Shown here piece by piece: positions 17,540-26,678 of a stretch of 64,000 nucleotides of DNA. Positions within the stretch are counted from its first letter, which is position 1. Each line of letters starts with the position of its first letter. Under the pieces are notes generated by a model that saw only the letters and a list, made by a program, of their open reading frames with translations, did no database searches and had not been told where the DNA came from. This stretch comes from Novosphingobium sp. 17-62-19 (GTDB lineage: Bacteria; Pseudomonadota; Alphaproteobacteria; Sphingomonadales; Sphingomonadaceae): positions 1-64,000 of the forward strand of contig NZ_NCII01000013.1 of assembly GCF_002256775.1 (NCBI RefSeq), in the 5' to 3' direction. The translations under genes and the position numbers were made by a program.

Positions 17540-18380
17540 AGTGGGCGCACCGGCATGGCGGCAATGGCTGGCCATTGGCGCGGGGCTGCTCGTTTCCTGG
17601 AGCTGGGTGCTGACCGTTGTCTTCCTCGCGCCGGATATTCTGGGCGGGGAGACAACTCCGGGCATCTACGCTGCGTTCACTTTGACGCTCTATGTGCCAT
17701 TGTTGCTGTTCGCTCTGCTGGCTGGCTGGCTGGGCGGCACAAAAGTGTTGCGACTGGGCAGGGCTCCGGTCGGCTGGACCACGGCTGGGCTGGCAGTCGG
17801 CGCGGGCGGGTTGAGCGGCGCGCTGGTGATGAGCTGGTTGAGCGGCACGGTTGTGGCGGGCAGCGGCGCGACGGGGCTGACCGCGCTGGTGCTGATGGGC
17901 CTTGGGCTGACCTTGGTGCAGTCTGCCATGGAAGAAGTGCTGTTCAGAGGGTGGTTGCTGCCCGTTTTGTCGCAACGGCTGGGACAGGTGGCTAGCGTTT
18001 GCGGCAGCGCCTTGCTGTTTGCCGGGTTCCACCTGATCGGTGGTGCGCGCCAGCCTTTGACGCTGGTGTTCATCACGCTGGCGGGGCTGCTGTTTGGCCT
18101 GCTGGCCCTGCGGAGTGGGGGAATTCTGGCTCCGATAGCAGCCCATGCGGCGTGGAATGGCAGCGAAGATGGGCTGTTCGGGCTGGTGCCCAATCCGGGC
18201 AACGAATTGCTGGGATCGATCATGGATTTCGATCTTGTCGGCAATCCGCTGTGGGGCGGCAATGAGGAAGGCCTGAATGCCAGCTTTGGTGCCGTAGTGG
18301 TCATGATCGCCGCGATCCTGCCTTTGCTGGTCGGTCGCCGCGCTGCACATCGTACCGCGCCATCTACGGCTCCGGCCTAA
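17517..18380 (+). CDS. CPBP-family intramembrane metalloprotease
   Basis: 287 residues from the ATG at 17517 (GAGGGAGG just upstream), starting inside the end of the DUF4123 gene. Seven or eight hydrophobic segments are seen. The three CPBP (Abi/CAAX) motifs are present: EEVLFRGW (Glu139-Glu140, Arg145), FAGFHL (His172) and HAAWN (His210, Asn214). Relatives cleave prenylated or membrane substrates, and several serve as bacteriocin immunity proteins. Being locked into a PAAR-DUF4123 operon, it may protect the cell from the cognate effector or process a membrane-bound T6SS part; both are guesses. It converges with the M23 peptidase gene, the stops overlapping by a few bases. Confidence 0.88.
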   Translation: MAQTGSAEVGAPAWRQWLAIGAGLLVSWSWVLTVVFLAPDILGGETTPGIYAAFTLTLYVPLLLFALLAGWLGGTKVLRLGRAPVGWTTAGLAVGAGGLSGALVMSWLSGTVVAGSGATGLTALVLMGLGLTLVQSAMEEVLFRGWLLPVLSQRLGQVASVCGSALLFAGFHLIGGARQPLTLVFITLAGLLFGLLALRSGGILAPIAAHAAWNGSEDGLFGLVPNPGNELLGSIMDFDLVGNPLWGGNEEGLNASFGAVVVMIAAILPLLVGRRAAHRTAPSTAPA

Positions 18381-19798
18381 GACGTGCGCTGGCTGCGGGC
18401 CATGTCGATGCGGTCGCGCTCCTTCAGGAATGCTTGCAGTGCGGCACCGTCCATGCGTTTCCGGCTCGCTTCATCAGCCGGAATGCTGAGGGGATCGACG
18501 CGTTCCCCGTCGATGTGGACTTCGTAGTGCAAATGCGGACCGGTAGAGCGGCCAGTGGTGCCGATATCGCCAATGTGCTGGCCTTGCGTCACGCGCACAC
18601 CTTGCGCGATGCCGGGGGAAAAGACGTTCTGGTGCAGATAGAGCGTGCGCCATCCGTTGTCGTGGCGCAGCACCGTAAGGTTGCCGTTCGCGCCCTTCAT
18701 CGCGGCAAATTCAATCGTGCCATCGGCAGCGGCATAGATCGGCGTACCGATCGGGGCGGCAAAATCGGTGCCGCCGTGCAGCTTGTTGTAGTGCAGTACC
18801 GGGTGGAACCGCATTCCAAATTTCGAGGAAATGCGTGCACCATCCACCGGCGTGCGCATCAGGCCGCGCTTGGTGGTGGCGCCATTACCGTCGAACCAGC
18901 CCGCATCTTCGCCGGGCGCCTGAAAGCGGTAGAGCGCGAGACTTTTCTTCGGCGTAGTCAACTGGGCGTAAAGCAGCTTGGGCTGGCCGACCGGTTCGCC
19001 ATTGGCGTTGACTTCCTGATCGTAGGCAACCTCGAACACGTCACCAGGGCTGACTTCGGACGCAAGGTTGAAGTCATAGGAAAAGGCGTTGATGAATTCA
19101 GGGATCAGCGTGTCGATCAGACCTGCCGAAACGGCCGAGGTGTAGAAGCTTTCACTGTCGATTTCGCCGCGCAAAACTTCGATCTTGCGGCTGACATCGG
19201 CGACGAGCGGCGTAATCGAGAAGGTGCCATCGGCCGCACGGGCGAGCATGACGCCGGAGCCGTCGATATGAACAGCGCGCAACTGTTGCAGCAGCGCGCC
19301 ACCCTCGCGCGGTTCCAGCACGATGATCGCATGGATTTCGCTGCTGGTAAGGTGCGGCGCGGCGGCCGCGGCGGCCGCGGTGGCATCGTCGGCACGCACG
19401 CCGGCCTCGATCAGCGCACCGGCCAATTGGCCTGGTCCAGCCAGGTTGAGCGCGCGCTCCTGCATGGTGTTGCCGAGGGCACTGACAGCGGCAGGCACAG
19501 CCATGGGGGCCACCGCGGGATCGCTGCGGGTGAGCCATGCGCCAATCGCCCCCGCGCCAAGCACCGCGACCGATCCGGCGATGGCGAAGGTAAGGCGCAA
19601 ATCTTTTGGTCGGCGCGACGAAGTCGGTTCATATTGCGCAACAGGGGGCGCAACATTGGTGGGGGATGGCGCAGAACCAATGGCTTCACGCCAGAAATTG
19701 CCAACGCCTTCACCAGAGTCCGTTTTGGGGCCGGATGGTGCAGATTGCGCTACGTTACCGGTGACCCATTGTTTTGGATCGAAAGAATCGTCGTCCAT
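18377..19798 (-). CDS. Membrane-anchored M23 (LytM) peptidoglycan endopeptidase
   Basis: About 473 residues from the ATG at 19798; a TTG at 19849 would extend it without support. A cytoplasmic ~65-residue N-terminus precedes one membrane segment (LRLTFAIAGSVAVLGAGAIGAWL), so the rest is periplasmic. A middle domain (~100-330) of uncertain type precedes the M23 metallopeptidase. Its zinc ligands are visible: HGGTDFAAP (His and Asp), then GPHLHYEV (HxH), with SKFGMRFHPVLH upstream. M23 enzymes cut peptide cross-links in peptidoglycan. It is divergent from tssK and between T6SS genes, so a role in opening the wall for T6SS assembly (compare TagX in Acinetobacter) is plausible but not shown. Confidence 0.88.
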   Translation of the reverse strand: MDDDSFDPKQWVTGNVAQSAPSGPKTDSGEGVGNFWREAIGSAPSPTNVAPPVAQYEPTSSRRPKDLRLTFAIAGSVAVLGAGAIGAWLTRSDPAVAPMAVPAAVSALGNTMQERALNLAGPGQLAGALIEAGVRADDATAAAAAAAPHLTSSEIHAIIVLEPREGGALLQQLRAVHIDGSGVMLARAADGTFSITPLVADVSRKIEVLRGEIDSESFYTSAVSAGLIDTLIPEFINAFSYDFNLASEVSPGDVFEVAYDQEVNANGEPVGQPKLLYAQLTTPKKSLALYRFQAPGEDAGWFDGNGATTKRGLMRTPVDGARISSKFGMRFHPVLHYNKLHGGTDFAAPIGTPIYAAADGTIEFAAMKGANGNLTVLRHDNGWRTLYLHQNVFSPGIAQGVRVTQGQHIGDIGTTGRSTGPHLHYEVHIDGERVDPLSIPADEASRKRMDGAALQAFLKERDRIDMARSQRTS

Positions 19799-19918
19799 CG
19801 CAAATTGTGCCTTGAAGCGGGAACAGTTGCCGCGAAATATTCGCGCCAAGCTATAACCGTGCTTTTGCGAAGGGTGAAGCTGTGCTTAACAGTATCTTGC
19901 TGATTATCGGGGGAGCAG
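19799..19918. promoter_or_regulatory. Divergent M23/tssK control region with dyad
   Basis: This 120-bp spacer separates the minus-strand peptidase from the plus-strand T6SS operon. It holds the inverted repeat CGCGAA-ATA-TTCGCG (19831-19845), and TATAAC at 19852-19857 could be a plus-strand -10; the TTGCCG at 19827 is 19 bases away, too far for a good -35. A strong ribosome site (GGGGGAG) precedes the ATG at 19919. Confidence 0.35.
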
Positions 19919-21158
19919 ATGTCGTTCGGAAGTCGTGTCGCCTGGCGGTTTGACCGAGGTTGAAGTGGACGAGGATCTTGCCGCCATCGGCAAGTTCACG
20001 CTGGTGCGCGCCAAGGGGGTAATGCCCGATGGCACGCCGTTCTCAATCCCTGATGATATGGCGCCCCCGCCCCCGCTGGATGTGCCGCTTGATACACGCG
20101 ATGCCGTGGTCTTCCTCACGCTGCCTGCCGCGCAGATCGGCGCGCAAGAGTTTGACGAAGTGGACAGTGCCGGGCCGGACATCCGCTTTCTGGTGGAAGA
20201 GAGCGAGATTGCCGATTGCTTCTCGCAGGACCGCAGTCAGGAGCCGATCGAAGTGGCGCGGCCCAACCTGCGGTTGGGCGTGACGCGCGACCAGACTTAT
20301 GGCCGCATTCTGTGCGGGCTGGGTCAGATCCGCGAAATGCAGGGCAAGAAGGTCATGTTCGATGACCGCTATATCCCGCCGCTGCTCGATATTCGCGCAT
20401 CGCGGCCGTTGCGGCACGGGTTGGTGGACATATTGGGGCGGTGCGAACAGCGCTCTGACGAGCTGGCTCTCCGCGCGGTTGAGGCAACCGATGGTGGCGC
20501 GGAAACCTTCGCCAGCTTCCTGCTGCTCCAAGCGCTGAACCGCTGGATTCCGGTGCTGCGCCATCTGGAATCACTGCCGATGGTGCATCCTGAGCGAATG
20601 TATCAGGAACTGGCCAGTCTGGCCGGAGAGATTGCGACGCTGGTCAAACCGGAACGCAAGGCTCCGCCACTGCCCGCCTACGATCACGAGAACTTGCGGG
20701 GCACGTTCGAGCCGCTGTTTGATCTGCTGCAATCGATGCTGTCGGCGGTGTTTGATCGGTCTGCCGTACAACTCTCGCTCGAACCGATGGGGCCAGGTGC
20801 GTGGACTTCCACCATTACCGACCGCAATCTGTACCAGCATGGCTATTTCTACCTTGCCGTGCGTGCGGCAGCATCGGCGGACGAAGTGCGGCAGATGTTC
20901 CCAGCCGTGGCCAAGATCGGCGCGGTCGAAAAGATGCGCCAGATCGTCGATTCCGCGCTACCGGGCGTACCGTTGCGGCACACGCCGACACCACCATCGC
21001 AGCTTCGCGTTCTGCCGGGCTTCGTCTATTTTGAGCTCGACCGGGGTGTGGGCGATTGGCGCGATTTTGCCACTGCCACCGCGCTCGGCCTGCACGTGGC
21101 GGGTGATTGGCCCCAGTTGCGGATGGAACTGTGGTGCGTGAAAAGGGCGGCGCGATGA
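19919..21158 (+). pseudogene. tssK: T6SS baseplate protein TssK, 5' end deleted and out of frame
   Basis: TssK links the baseplate (TssEFG) to the membrane complex. The ATG at 19919 has a strong ribosome site and reads MSFGSRVAW, matching the family start 'MSwxxRVvW', but this frame stops at 19961. In the +1 frame from ~19935 the protein resumes as GGLTEVEVDEDLAAIGKF, which in intact TssK lies ~33 residues further on, and continues normally to 21158 (PDGTPFSIP, HLESLPMVHPERMYQELASL, LYQHGYFYLAV). About 100 bases, including the conserved 'RPQHFQQQ' segment, are therefore missing and the frame is shifted. A 407-residue product could start at GTG 19935 but would lack the N-terminal arm. Real mutation and assembly error cannot be told apart here. 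Confidence 0.82.
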
Positions 21159-21204
21159 GCGCGGCGCCGACTAGGTTGAAGGCTTGGCTGAGGGGACGTT
21201 CGGC

Positions 21205-22686
21205 ATGAGCGGAGACGGTTCTTCCGACAACGGCAATCGCACGGTTTTCCGGCCATCCCCGCTGGCCGGGATGCGCGGAGGTGCGCCAGCGCAGCCTTCG
21301 CCGACCACGCAGCCTCCTTCGGGTGGTGGCGCATGGGGCGCTCCGCCGCCGATGGCGCAGCCGCCTATGCCGCCGCAAGCGCCACCGTCCGGCTTTGGCG
21401 CACCGCCCGCCGGGTTCGGTGAGCCACCGCCGTCGTTCGCTGCGCCGCAGCCGATGATGGGGGGCGGACGCCGCCTCAACGACGATGACATTCCCGTGCC
21501 CTCACGCCCACGGGATACGCGCAGCCCGCTGGTGATCGAGGCCGGCACAGTGCTGGCCTTGGCCGCATCTGTGCGATCAGGCCGTGCACGCATTTCGATG
21601 CCCGATTTCCATCGCGAGGCAATGGAAGCCGTTGCTGCATACGACCGGGCGATTGCGCCGCTATACCCCGAAGAAACGCGGATGCGGGCGCGCTATGGCA
21701 TCTGCGCCACGATTGACGATATTGCCCAGAACCTTCCCGGTTCGGGAAATGATGGTGCTGAATGGGCGCGGCGCAGCCTTGTGGTCAGCTTTTTCCGCGA
21801 AAACATCGGCGGTGACCGGTTCTGGCAGTTGGTTGACGATATGCTCGCACGTCCTGGCCAGAACGCCGAGGTGATCGAGCTTTACGCCGATTGCCTTGCT
21901 GCGGGGTTCGAAGGCCGTTTCCGCGTGATGCCCGATGGCCGTGCGCGCTTGCAGCAGATCCTGACCAGCCTTTATGGCGCACTCGAACATCCGCGCTCGC
22001 TTTCGCAGGTCGAGGTTTCGCCGATGTGGCGCGGCGCAGATGCACCGCTGCGCAAGATCAGTCCGTGGAGCAAGATTGCGCTTGCCGCTGCTGCCGCGCT
22101 GGCGCTGCTGCTGGCGATCTACATTGTGTTGCGCTTGCTGTTGATGACGGCAGGTTCGGATTCGCTTCAAGGCACCAAGGCGCTGATGCCGCAGGAAAAT
22201 CTTCGTCTTTCACGGGTTGGCGCTGCCCCGCCCCCTGCGGCGGAGAGCGACCAATTGGTGAGGATGCGCACATTCCTCGAACCCGAAGTGCGGCAGAACC
22301 TCGTCGTGGTGGAAGAAGACGGCAGCACCGTGCGTGTGCGCACAACCGTCGGCCAGTTGTTCCAGTCCGGTTCTGACCGGCTTGAGCCCGGCCGCGCCGA
22401 TTTGTTCGAACGCATCGGTCGCGCGGTTGAGGCGGAGCCGGGGCAAGTTACGATCGAGGGGCACTCAGACTCCGACCAGATCAACAGTCTCGCTTTCCCC
22501 GATAATACTGCGCTTTCACAAGCGCGGGCACAGGCGGTGGCGGGGATACTCGGGTCGGTCCTGTCAAATCCGGGGCGCATATCGGTAGAGGGCTATGGTG
22601 ACGGCCGCCCGATTGCCGACAATGGTTCCGCCGAAGGCAAGGCGCTCAACCGCCGTGTCGAAGTTATCATTCCGCGTCAGCGCTAA
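21205..22686 (+). CDS. tssL: T6SS membrane-complex protein TssL (DotU/IcmH) with OmpA domain
   Basis: About 493 residues from the ATG at 21205 (GAGGGG ~10 bases upstream); an earlier in-frame start at 21184 is less likely. Order: an N-terminal peptide MSGDGSSDNGNRTVFRPSP with Thr13 in a candidate phospho-docking motif; a proline-rich linker; a DotU domain (ARYGICATIDDIAQN, VSFFRENIGGDRFWQLVDDM, YADCLAAGFEGRFRV); one membrane helix (KIALAAAAALALLLAIYIVLR); and a C-terminal OmpA-like peptidoglycan-binding domain (VTIEGHSDSD ... NRRVEVII). TssL anchors the machine in the inner membrane with TssM and holds the cell wall through its OmpA part. It sits between tssK and tssM. Confidence 0.95.
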   Translation: MSGDGSSDNGNRTVFRPSPLAGMRGGAPAQPSPTTQPPSGGGAWGAPPPMAQPPMPPQAPPSGFGAPPAGFGEPPPSFAAPQPMMGGGRRLNDDDIPVPSRPRDTRSPLVIEAGTVLALAASVRSGRARISMPDFHREAMEAVAAYDRAIAPLYPEETRMRARYGICATIDDIAQNLPGSGNDGAEWARRSLVVSFFRENIGGDRFWQLVDDMLARPGQNAEVIELYADCLAAGFEGRFRVMPDGRARLQQILTSLYGALEHPRSLSQVEVSPMWRGADAPLRKISPWSKIALAAAAALALLLAIYIVLRLLLMTAGSDSLQGTKALMPQENLRLSRVGAAPPPAAESDQLVRMRTFLEPEVRQNLVVVEEDGSTVRVRTTVGQLFQSGSDRLEPGRADLFERIGRAVEAEPGQVTIEGHSDSDQINSLAFPDNTALSQARAQAVAGILGSVLSNPGRISVEGYGDGRPIADNGSAEGKALNRRVEVIIPRQR

Positions 22687-22704
22687 GCAAACGAGGCGAG
22701 ACCC

Positions 22705-25700
22705 GTGAAGAAGTTTTTCGGCAACTGGTGGGTCCTGAGCGGCCTTGTCGTCCTGTTCCTCGTGTTGGTCCTGTGTGTCGGCCTGCCGATCTTCGTGCGC
22801 ATGTTGTCGCCATGGTGGGTGCGATTGCTGCTGTTTGCGGTGATCGTGGTGCCTTGGGGCTTGCTGGGTTGGCTGCGCGTGCGCAAAGGCCAGAAGGCAG
22901 CCGCTGCGATTGCTGCGGAGCTGGCAGGGCCTGCTCCGGGCGATGCCGAAGGACAGGCCGTTTCGGCCCGCATGGCAGAGGCGCTGGCTTCGCTGAAGTC
23001 CGGTTCCGGCAAGCGCCGTGACTACCTGTACAACCGCCCGTGGTACGTGATCATCGGCCCGCCGGGCGCGGGCAAGACCACCGCGCTGCTCAACTCAGGG
23101 CTGCGCTTCCCACTGTCCGACCAGTCGTTCAAGGGTGTTGGCGGCACCCGCAACCTTGATTTCTGGTTCGCGGATGAAGCCGTGATGGTCGATACGGCGG
23201 GCCGCTATACCACGCAGGATTCCGATAGCACTGCCGATGCAAAAGGCTGGACAAGCTTTCTCGGCCTGATGAAGCGGCATCGCCCGCTGTCGCCGGTCAA
23301 CGGCGTGATCGTGGCGATTGGCGTGGACGAACTGTTGCAGGCGGATCGCGCCGGGCTGGATCGCCACGCCGCGCTGGTGCGCCGCCGCTTGACCGAAGTG
23401 CGCGCCACGCTCGAAGTTTCGGTCCCGGTCTACCTGCTGCTGACCAAGGCTGATTTGATCGCGGGCTTCAGCGAATTCTACGACGATCTCGATGTAGAAG
23501 GTCGTCGCGCCGTGCTCGGCGCGACGCTGCCGGTCGAACTGAAAAAGCCGACCAGCGACGACGTGGTGGGCGCGTTCGATGCGGTGGTGGCGGCGCAGCA
23601 GGCACGGCAGGCCAAACGCTTGTATGAGGAAGTCGATCAGACCCGGCGTAGCCTGATCCTCGGTTTCCCTTCTCAATTGGGGGCGCTGCGCAATCGCATG
23701 GCGCGCTTTGTCGATGGCGCGTTCCTGTCGGGCGATCAGCCTTCGGGCACGCTGCGTGGGTTTTATTTCACCAGCGGTGTCCAGCAGGGCGCGCCGCTGG
23801 ACCGCATTCTTGCGGGCGTGGCCGAAAGCTATCAGAGCGTCAGTTCATCCGCAGGCGGATCGGGGCGAACCTACTTCCTCAACCGCGTGTTGACCGAAGT
23901 TGTGTTTGGCGAGGCAGGGCTGGTCGAGGCCGATCCCGCTGCGCGCCGCCGCCAGCAAGCGCGCACGACGGCAGGCGTGATTGGCGTTGCGGCAGCAGCG
24001 GCGGTGGTCGTGGCACTGTGGGGCGTCAGTTTCTGGCAGAACCGGTCGTTCCAGTCGGCGCTGGGGCAGTCTTCTGCGCAGGCGGCTACGCTGGTGCAGC
24101 AGACCGGCGTTGATCTGGTGGAAGTGCGCGACACCGACCCTGATCTGGAGCAGGCGCTCAGCAGCCTGCGCGCATTGCGTATGCTGCCGCAGGGCTATGC
24201 CGAACAGGCAGCGGGCGAACCGGGTCTGTTCAAGCGCTTCGGTCTCTATCAGTCGAGCCATGCGGATGCGGCGGTTGAGTCGTACCGCTCGGGCCTTCGC
24301 CGTATCCTGCTGCCGCGCATTTTGCTGCGGATCGAACAGTACATGGCGGCAAATTCAGCCGATCCGATGGCGGTCTATCAGCCGCTCAAGGTCTATCTGA
24401 TGTTGGGAGGGCAGGGTCCACTTGATCCCGGCACTATCAAATCGTGGGTCGAGGGTGACTGGCTGAACGAACAGTTCCCCGGTGCCGATCGCGCGCCGGT
24501 GCGCAAGGAACTGGGTGAGCATCTGGCTGCGCTGCTGGAAGATCAGGGAATGTCGTCCGAATGGGCCGGGCGCAAGGCCCCGCTCGACGGTACGGCCATT
24601 GCCTCGGCACGCGCCGCGTTGCAGACGTTGAGCCTTGCTGACCGGGCCTACGCAGTGCTGCGTCAAAAGGCGTTGGCAGGATCTGAGCAACCGTGGCGTG
24701 CCAGTGCGGCTATTTCGGCTGGTGATGCACAGGCCTTTGCCAATGGGGCAGAGGTCATGCTGCTCGAAGTGCCCTACTTCTACACGCGAGAGGGTTACGA
24801 GAAGTCCTATCTGCCAGGGCTGGTAACCGTGGCGGGCGATCTTCAGAAAGACCTGTGGGTTTTGGGCGAGGGTGCGGAAACCGCAGGCGTGCAGGCGCAG
24901 GTCGAACAGATCCGTCCCGGCGTTGCGGCGCTTTATGCGCGCGAATACATCGATTCGTGGGAGCGGGTGGCGACTTTGCCGACGCCGGGCAATTTGTTCG
25001 GTGATCCGGCAGCACTTGGTGCATTCGCCAAATCGCCTTCGCCGCTCAAGGTGCTGCTGATCGAACTGCGCAAGAATACGACCTTTGCCGGTGGTGCCAA
25101 GGCGCTGGGCGATATGGCCAAAGACAAAGTCCAATCGTCGCGCTTTGGCAGGCTGGCACAGGCAGCGGCTGGATCGGCAGGAGGGGCGCAAGTCGATGCG
25201 GCAACCGCGATCAGCTCTCACTTCCAGCCGGTTCACGACTATGTCGGCGATGGTAAAACACCCGCCCCGATTGATGATTTTGTCGCTGCGATCAAGAAAG
25301 CGGGCGAGGCGATCAATTCGGCAAAACTGGCAGGCGGCGGCATGGGGGCCGACGCGGTGCAAAGCCAGATGGCGATGGCGCTGGGCGCAGTGGCCACCAA
25401 CGCTGGTGGCGCGCCGCCACAGTTGCAGAACTTCGTGGCCGCAGCCACCAGCGGCGGGTCTTCGGCCACCACGGCTGCTGCGCAAGGCGCGCTCAGCGAT
25501 GCCTATGCGCAGTCAGTCCTGCCCGATTGCCAGTTAGCGACGCAGGACCGCTACCCTTTTGTCGGAACCGCCGTGGCCGACGCTTCGCTGGCTGATGTCC
25601 AGCGGATCTTTGGCCTCGGCGGTACGATGGACAGCTTCATTCAGGCCCGCGTGGTACCTCTGCTCGACATGAGCGGGCCTGTGTGGCGCTGGAATGCCCA

Positions 25701-26169
25701 GAATCCGCAAACCGCGACGCTGAACCCATCGACGCCTGAAGAGTTCGTCAAGGCGCGGCAATTGCGGGATATTCTGGCAGGCGGCCTGAACGTGAAGATT
25801 GAGGCCAAGGCCTTTGGCGCAGGCGTTGATGCGGTGGAACTGGTAGTTGGCAACACCCGCTACAACTTTGAGCGCGCTTCGCTGGGTGCGCAAAAGCCGT
25901 TGGCATGGTCGCCGCAAGGAAACCTGCCGATAGCGTCGGTCGCGATGATGTCGGCCGGAGCGAAGGTTGGCGGGGTTGAAACGGAGGGCCCGTGGGCGTT
26001 GTTTCGCCTGATGGATGTGGCGCGCAAGGAAAACGCCGGGCCGTTGGCGGTGCTGGCAACGTTTGGATCGGGCGCCCAAACCGCCGTTTTCAAGATCAGC
26101 CTGCCCAATGATCGCAATCCGTTCGGGCGTGGCGGGTTGTGGAGTTTTCGATGCCCGACGGTGCTTTAA
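22705..26169 (+). CDS. tssM: T6SS membrane-complex ATPase-like protein TssM (IcmF)
   Basis: 1,154 residues, close to the family norm. Two N-terminal membrane helices (~11-31 and ~40-57) precede the cytoplasmic domain, which has an intact Walker A (GPPGAGKTT, residues ~118-126) and a Walker-B-like VMVDTAGRY. A third helix lies near 430-450 (GVIGVAAAAAVVVALWGVSFW), followed by the large periplasmic IcmF/ImcF-related domain. TssM spans the envelope with TssL and, in most systems, contacts the TssJ lipoprotein, which I do not find here. It starts 18 bp after tssL and overlaps tagF by 19 bp, indicating one operon. Confidence 0.96.
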   Translation: MKKFFGNWWVLSGLVVLFLVLVLCVGLPIFVRMLSPWWVRLLLFAVIVVPWGLLGWLRVRKGQKAAAAIAAELAGPAPGDAEGQAVSARMAEALASLKSGSGKRRDYLYNRPWYVIIGPPGAGKTTALLNSGLRFPLSDQSFKGVGGTRNLDFWFADEAVMVDTAGRYTTQDSDSTADAKGWTSFLGLMKRHRPLSPVNGVIVAIGVDELLQADRAGLDRHAALVRRRLTEVRATLEVSVPVYLLLTKADLIAGFSEFYDDLDVEGRRAVLGATLPVELKKPTSDDVVGAFDAVVAAQQARQAKRLYEEVDQTRRSLILGFPSQLGALRNRMARFVDGAFLSGDQPSGTLRGFYFTSGVQQGAPLDRILAGVAESYQSVSSSAGGSGRTYFLNRVLTEVVFGEAGLVEADPAARRRQQARTTAGVIGVAAAAAVVVALWGVSFWQNRSFQSALGQSSAQAATLVQQTGVDLVEVRDTDPDLEQALSSLRALRMLPQGYAEQAAGEPGLFKRFGLYQSSHADAAVESYRSGLRRILLPRILLRIEQYMAANSADPMAVYQPLKVYLMLGGQGPLDPGTIKSWVEGDWLNEQFPGADRAPVRKELGEHLAALLEDQGMSSEWAGRKAPLDGTAIASARAALQTLSLADRAYAVLRQKALAGSEQPWRASAAISAGDAQAFANGAEVMLLEVPYFYTREGYEKSYLPGLVTVAGDLQKDLWVLGEGAETAGVQAQVEQIRPGVAALYAREYIDSWERVATLPTPGNLFGDPAALGAFAKSPSPLKVLLIELRKNTTFAGGAKALGDMAKDKVQSSRFGRLAQAAAGSAGGAQVDAATAISSHFQPVHDYVGDGKTPAPIDDFVAAIKKAGEAINSAKLAGGGMGADAVQSQMAMALGAVATNAGGAPPQLQNFVAAATSGGSSATTAAAQGALSDAYAQSVLPDCQLATQDRYPFVGTAVADASLADVQRIFGLGGTMDSFIQARVVPLLDMSGPVWRWNAQNPQTATLNPSTPEEFVKARQLRDILAGGLNVKIEAKAFGAGVDAVELVVGNTRYNFERASLGAQKPLAWSPQGNLPIASVAMMSAGAKVGGVETEGPWALFRLMDVARKENAGPLAVLATFGSGAQTAVFKISLPNDRNPFGRGGLWSFRCPTVL

Positions 26170-26678
26170 CCCACTGGCTTTTCGGGAAAATGCCCGCGCA
26201 TGGCGATTTCGTCTCACGCGGGATCGATCCGGGCGTGCGGGACGAGCTTGATCGCTGGTTGACGGCTGAAATGGGGCGCGGGCAGGCCGTGTGGGGTGGA
26301 GAGTTTGATCAGCGATACGAAGCAGCGCCTGTCTGGCATTTCGTCGATAGACGTGGCGCGGACGAGTGGAGCGGCGGCATACTCTGCGCTTCGACTGACC
26401 GCGTCGGACGGCGGTTTCCGCTGATGTTTGCGTCTGCTGCCGCCGATTGTTCCGGGGCTGTTATGGCTTCTGCGGGCTGCCTCGACCTTGTCGGTCAGGC
26501 TTTTGCCGAAGGATGGGATGCGGACCGGTTGGCCGAAGCAGTGCTTGTGCCAGACAGTCTGCCGTGGCACCCCGAAGGGCCATCGTGGGCGCTGGTGGGC
26601 GAGGATGGGCCAGTGATTGAATATGCGGGTAGAACCCCGGCAGGAGTGATCGAGCGGATGTTGGAGATGGCCGCATGA
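26151..26678 (+). CDS. tagF: T6SS-associated protein TagF
   Basis: About 175 residues from the ATG at 26151, inside the end of tssM; a GTG at 26139 is an alternative. TagF/ImpM N-terminal features are clear: WLFGKMPAHGDFVSRGID, a conserved opening, then a Trp-rich GQAVWGGEFDQRYEAAPVWHF and RVGRRFPLMF. TagF represses T6SS post-translationally in Pseudomonas and Agrobacterium by binding the Fha protein; in some bacteria it is fused to PppA. Here the two are separate but adjacent and overlapping (ATGA). Confidence 0.92.
   Translation: MPDGALTHWLFGKMPAHGDFVSRGIDPGVRDELDRWLTAEMGRGQAVWGGEFDQRYEAAPVWHFVDRRGADEWSGGILCASTDRVGRRFPLMFASAAADCSGAVMASAGCLDLVGQAFAEGWDADRLAEAVLVPDSLPWHPEGPSWALVGEDGPVIEYAGRTPAGVIERMLEMAA

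Noticed and set aside
18434..19903. 489-codon plus-strand open frame opposite the M23 peptidase gene
   Set aside because: It is antisense to a gene with clear motifs; its own translation shows no domain and is typical of a mirror frame.
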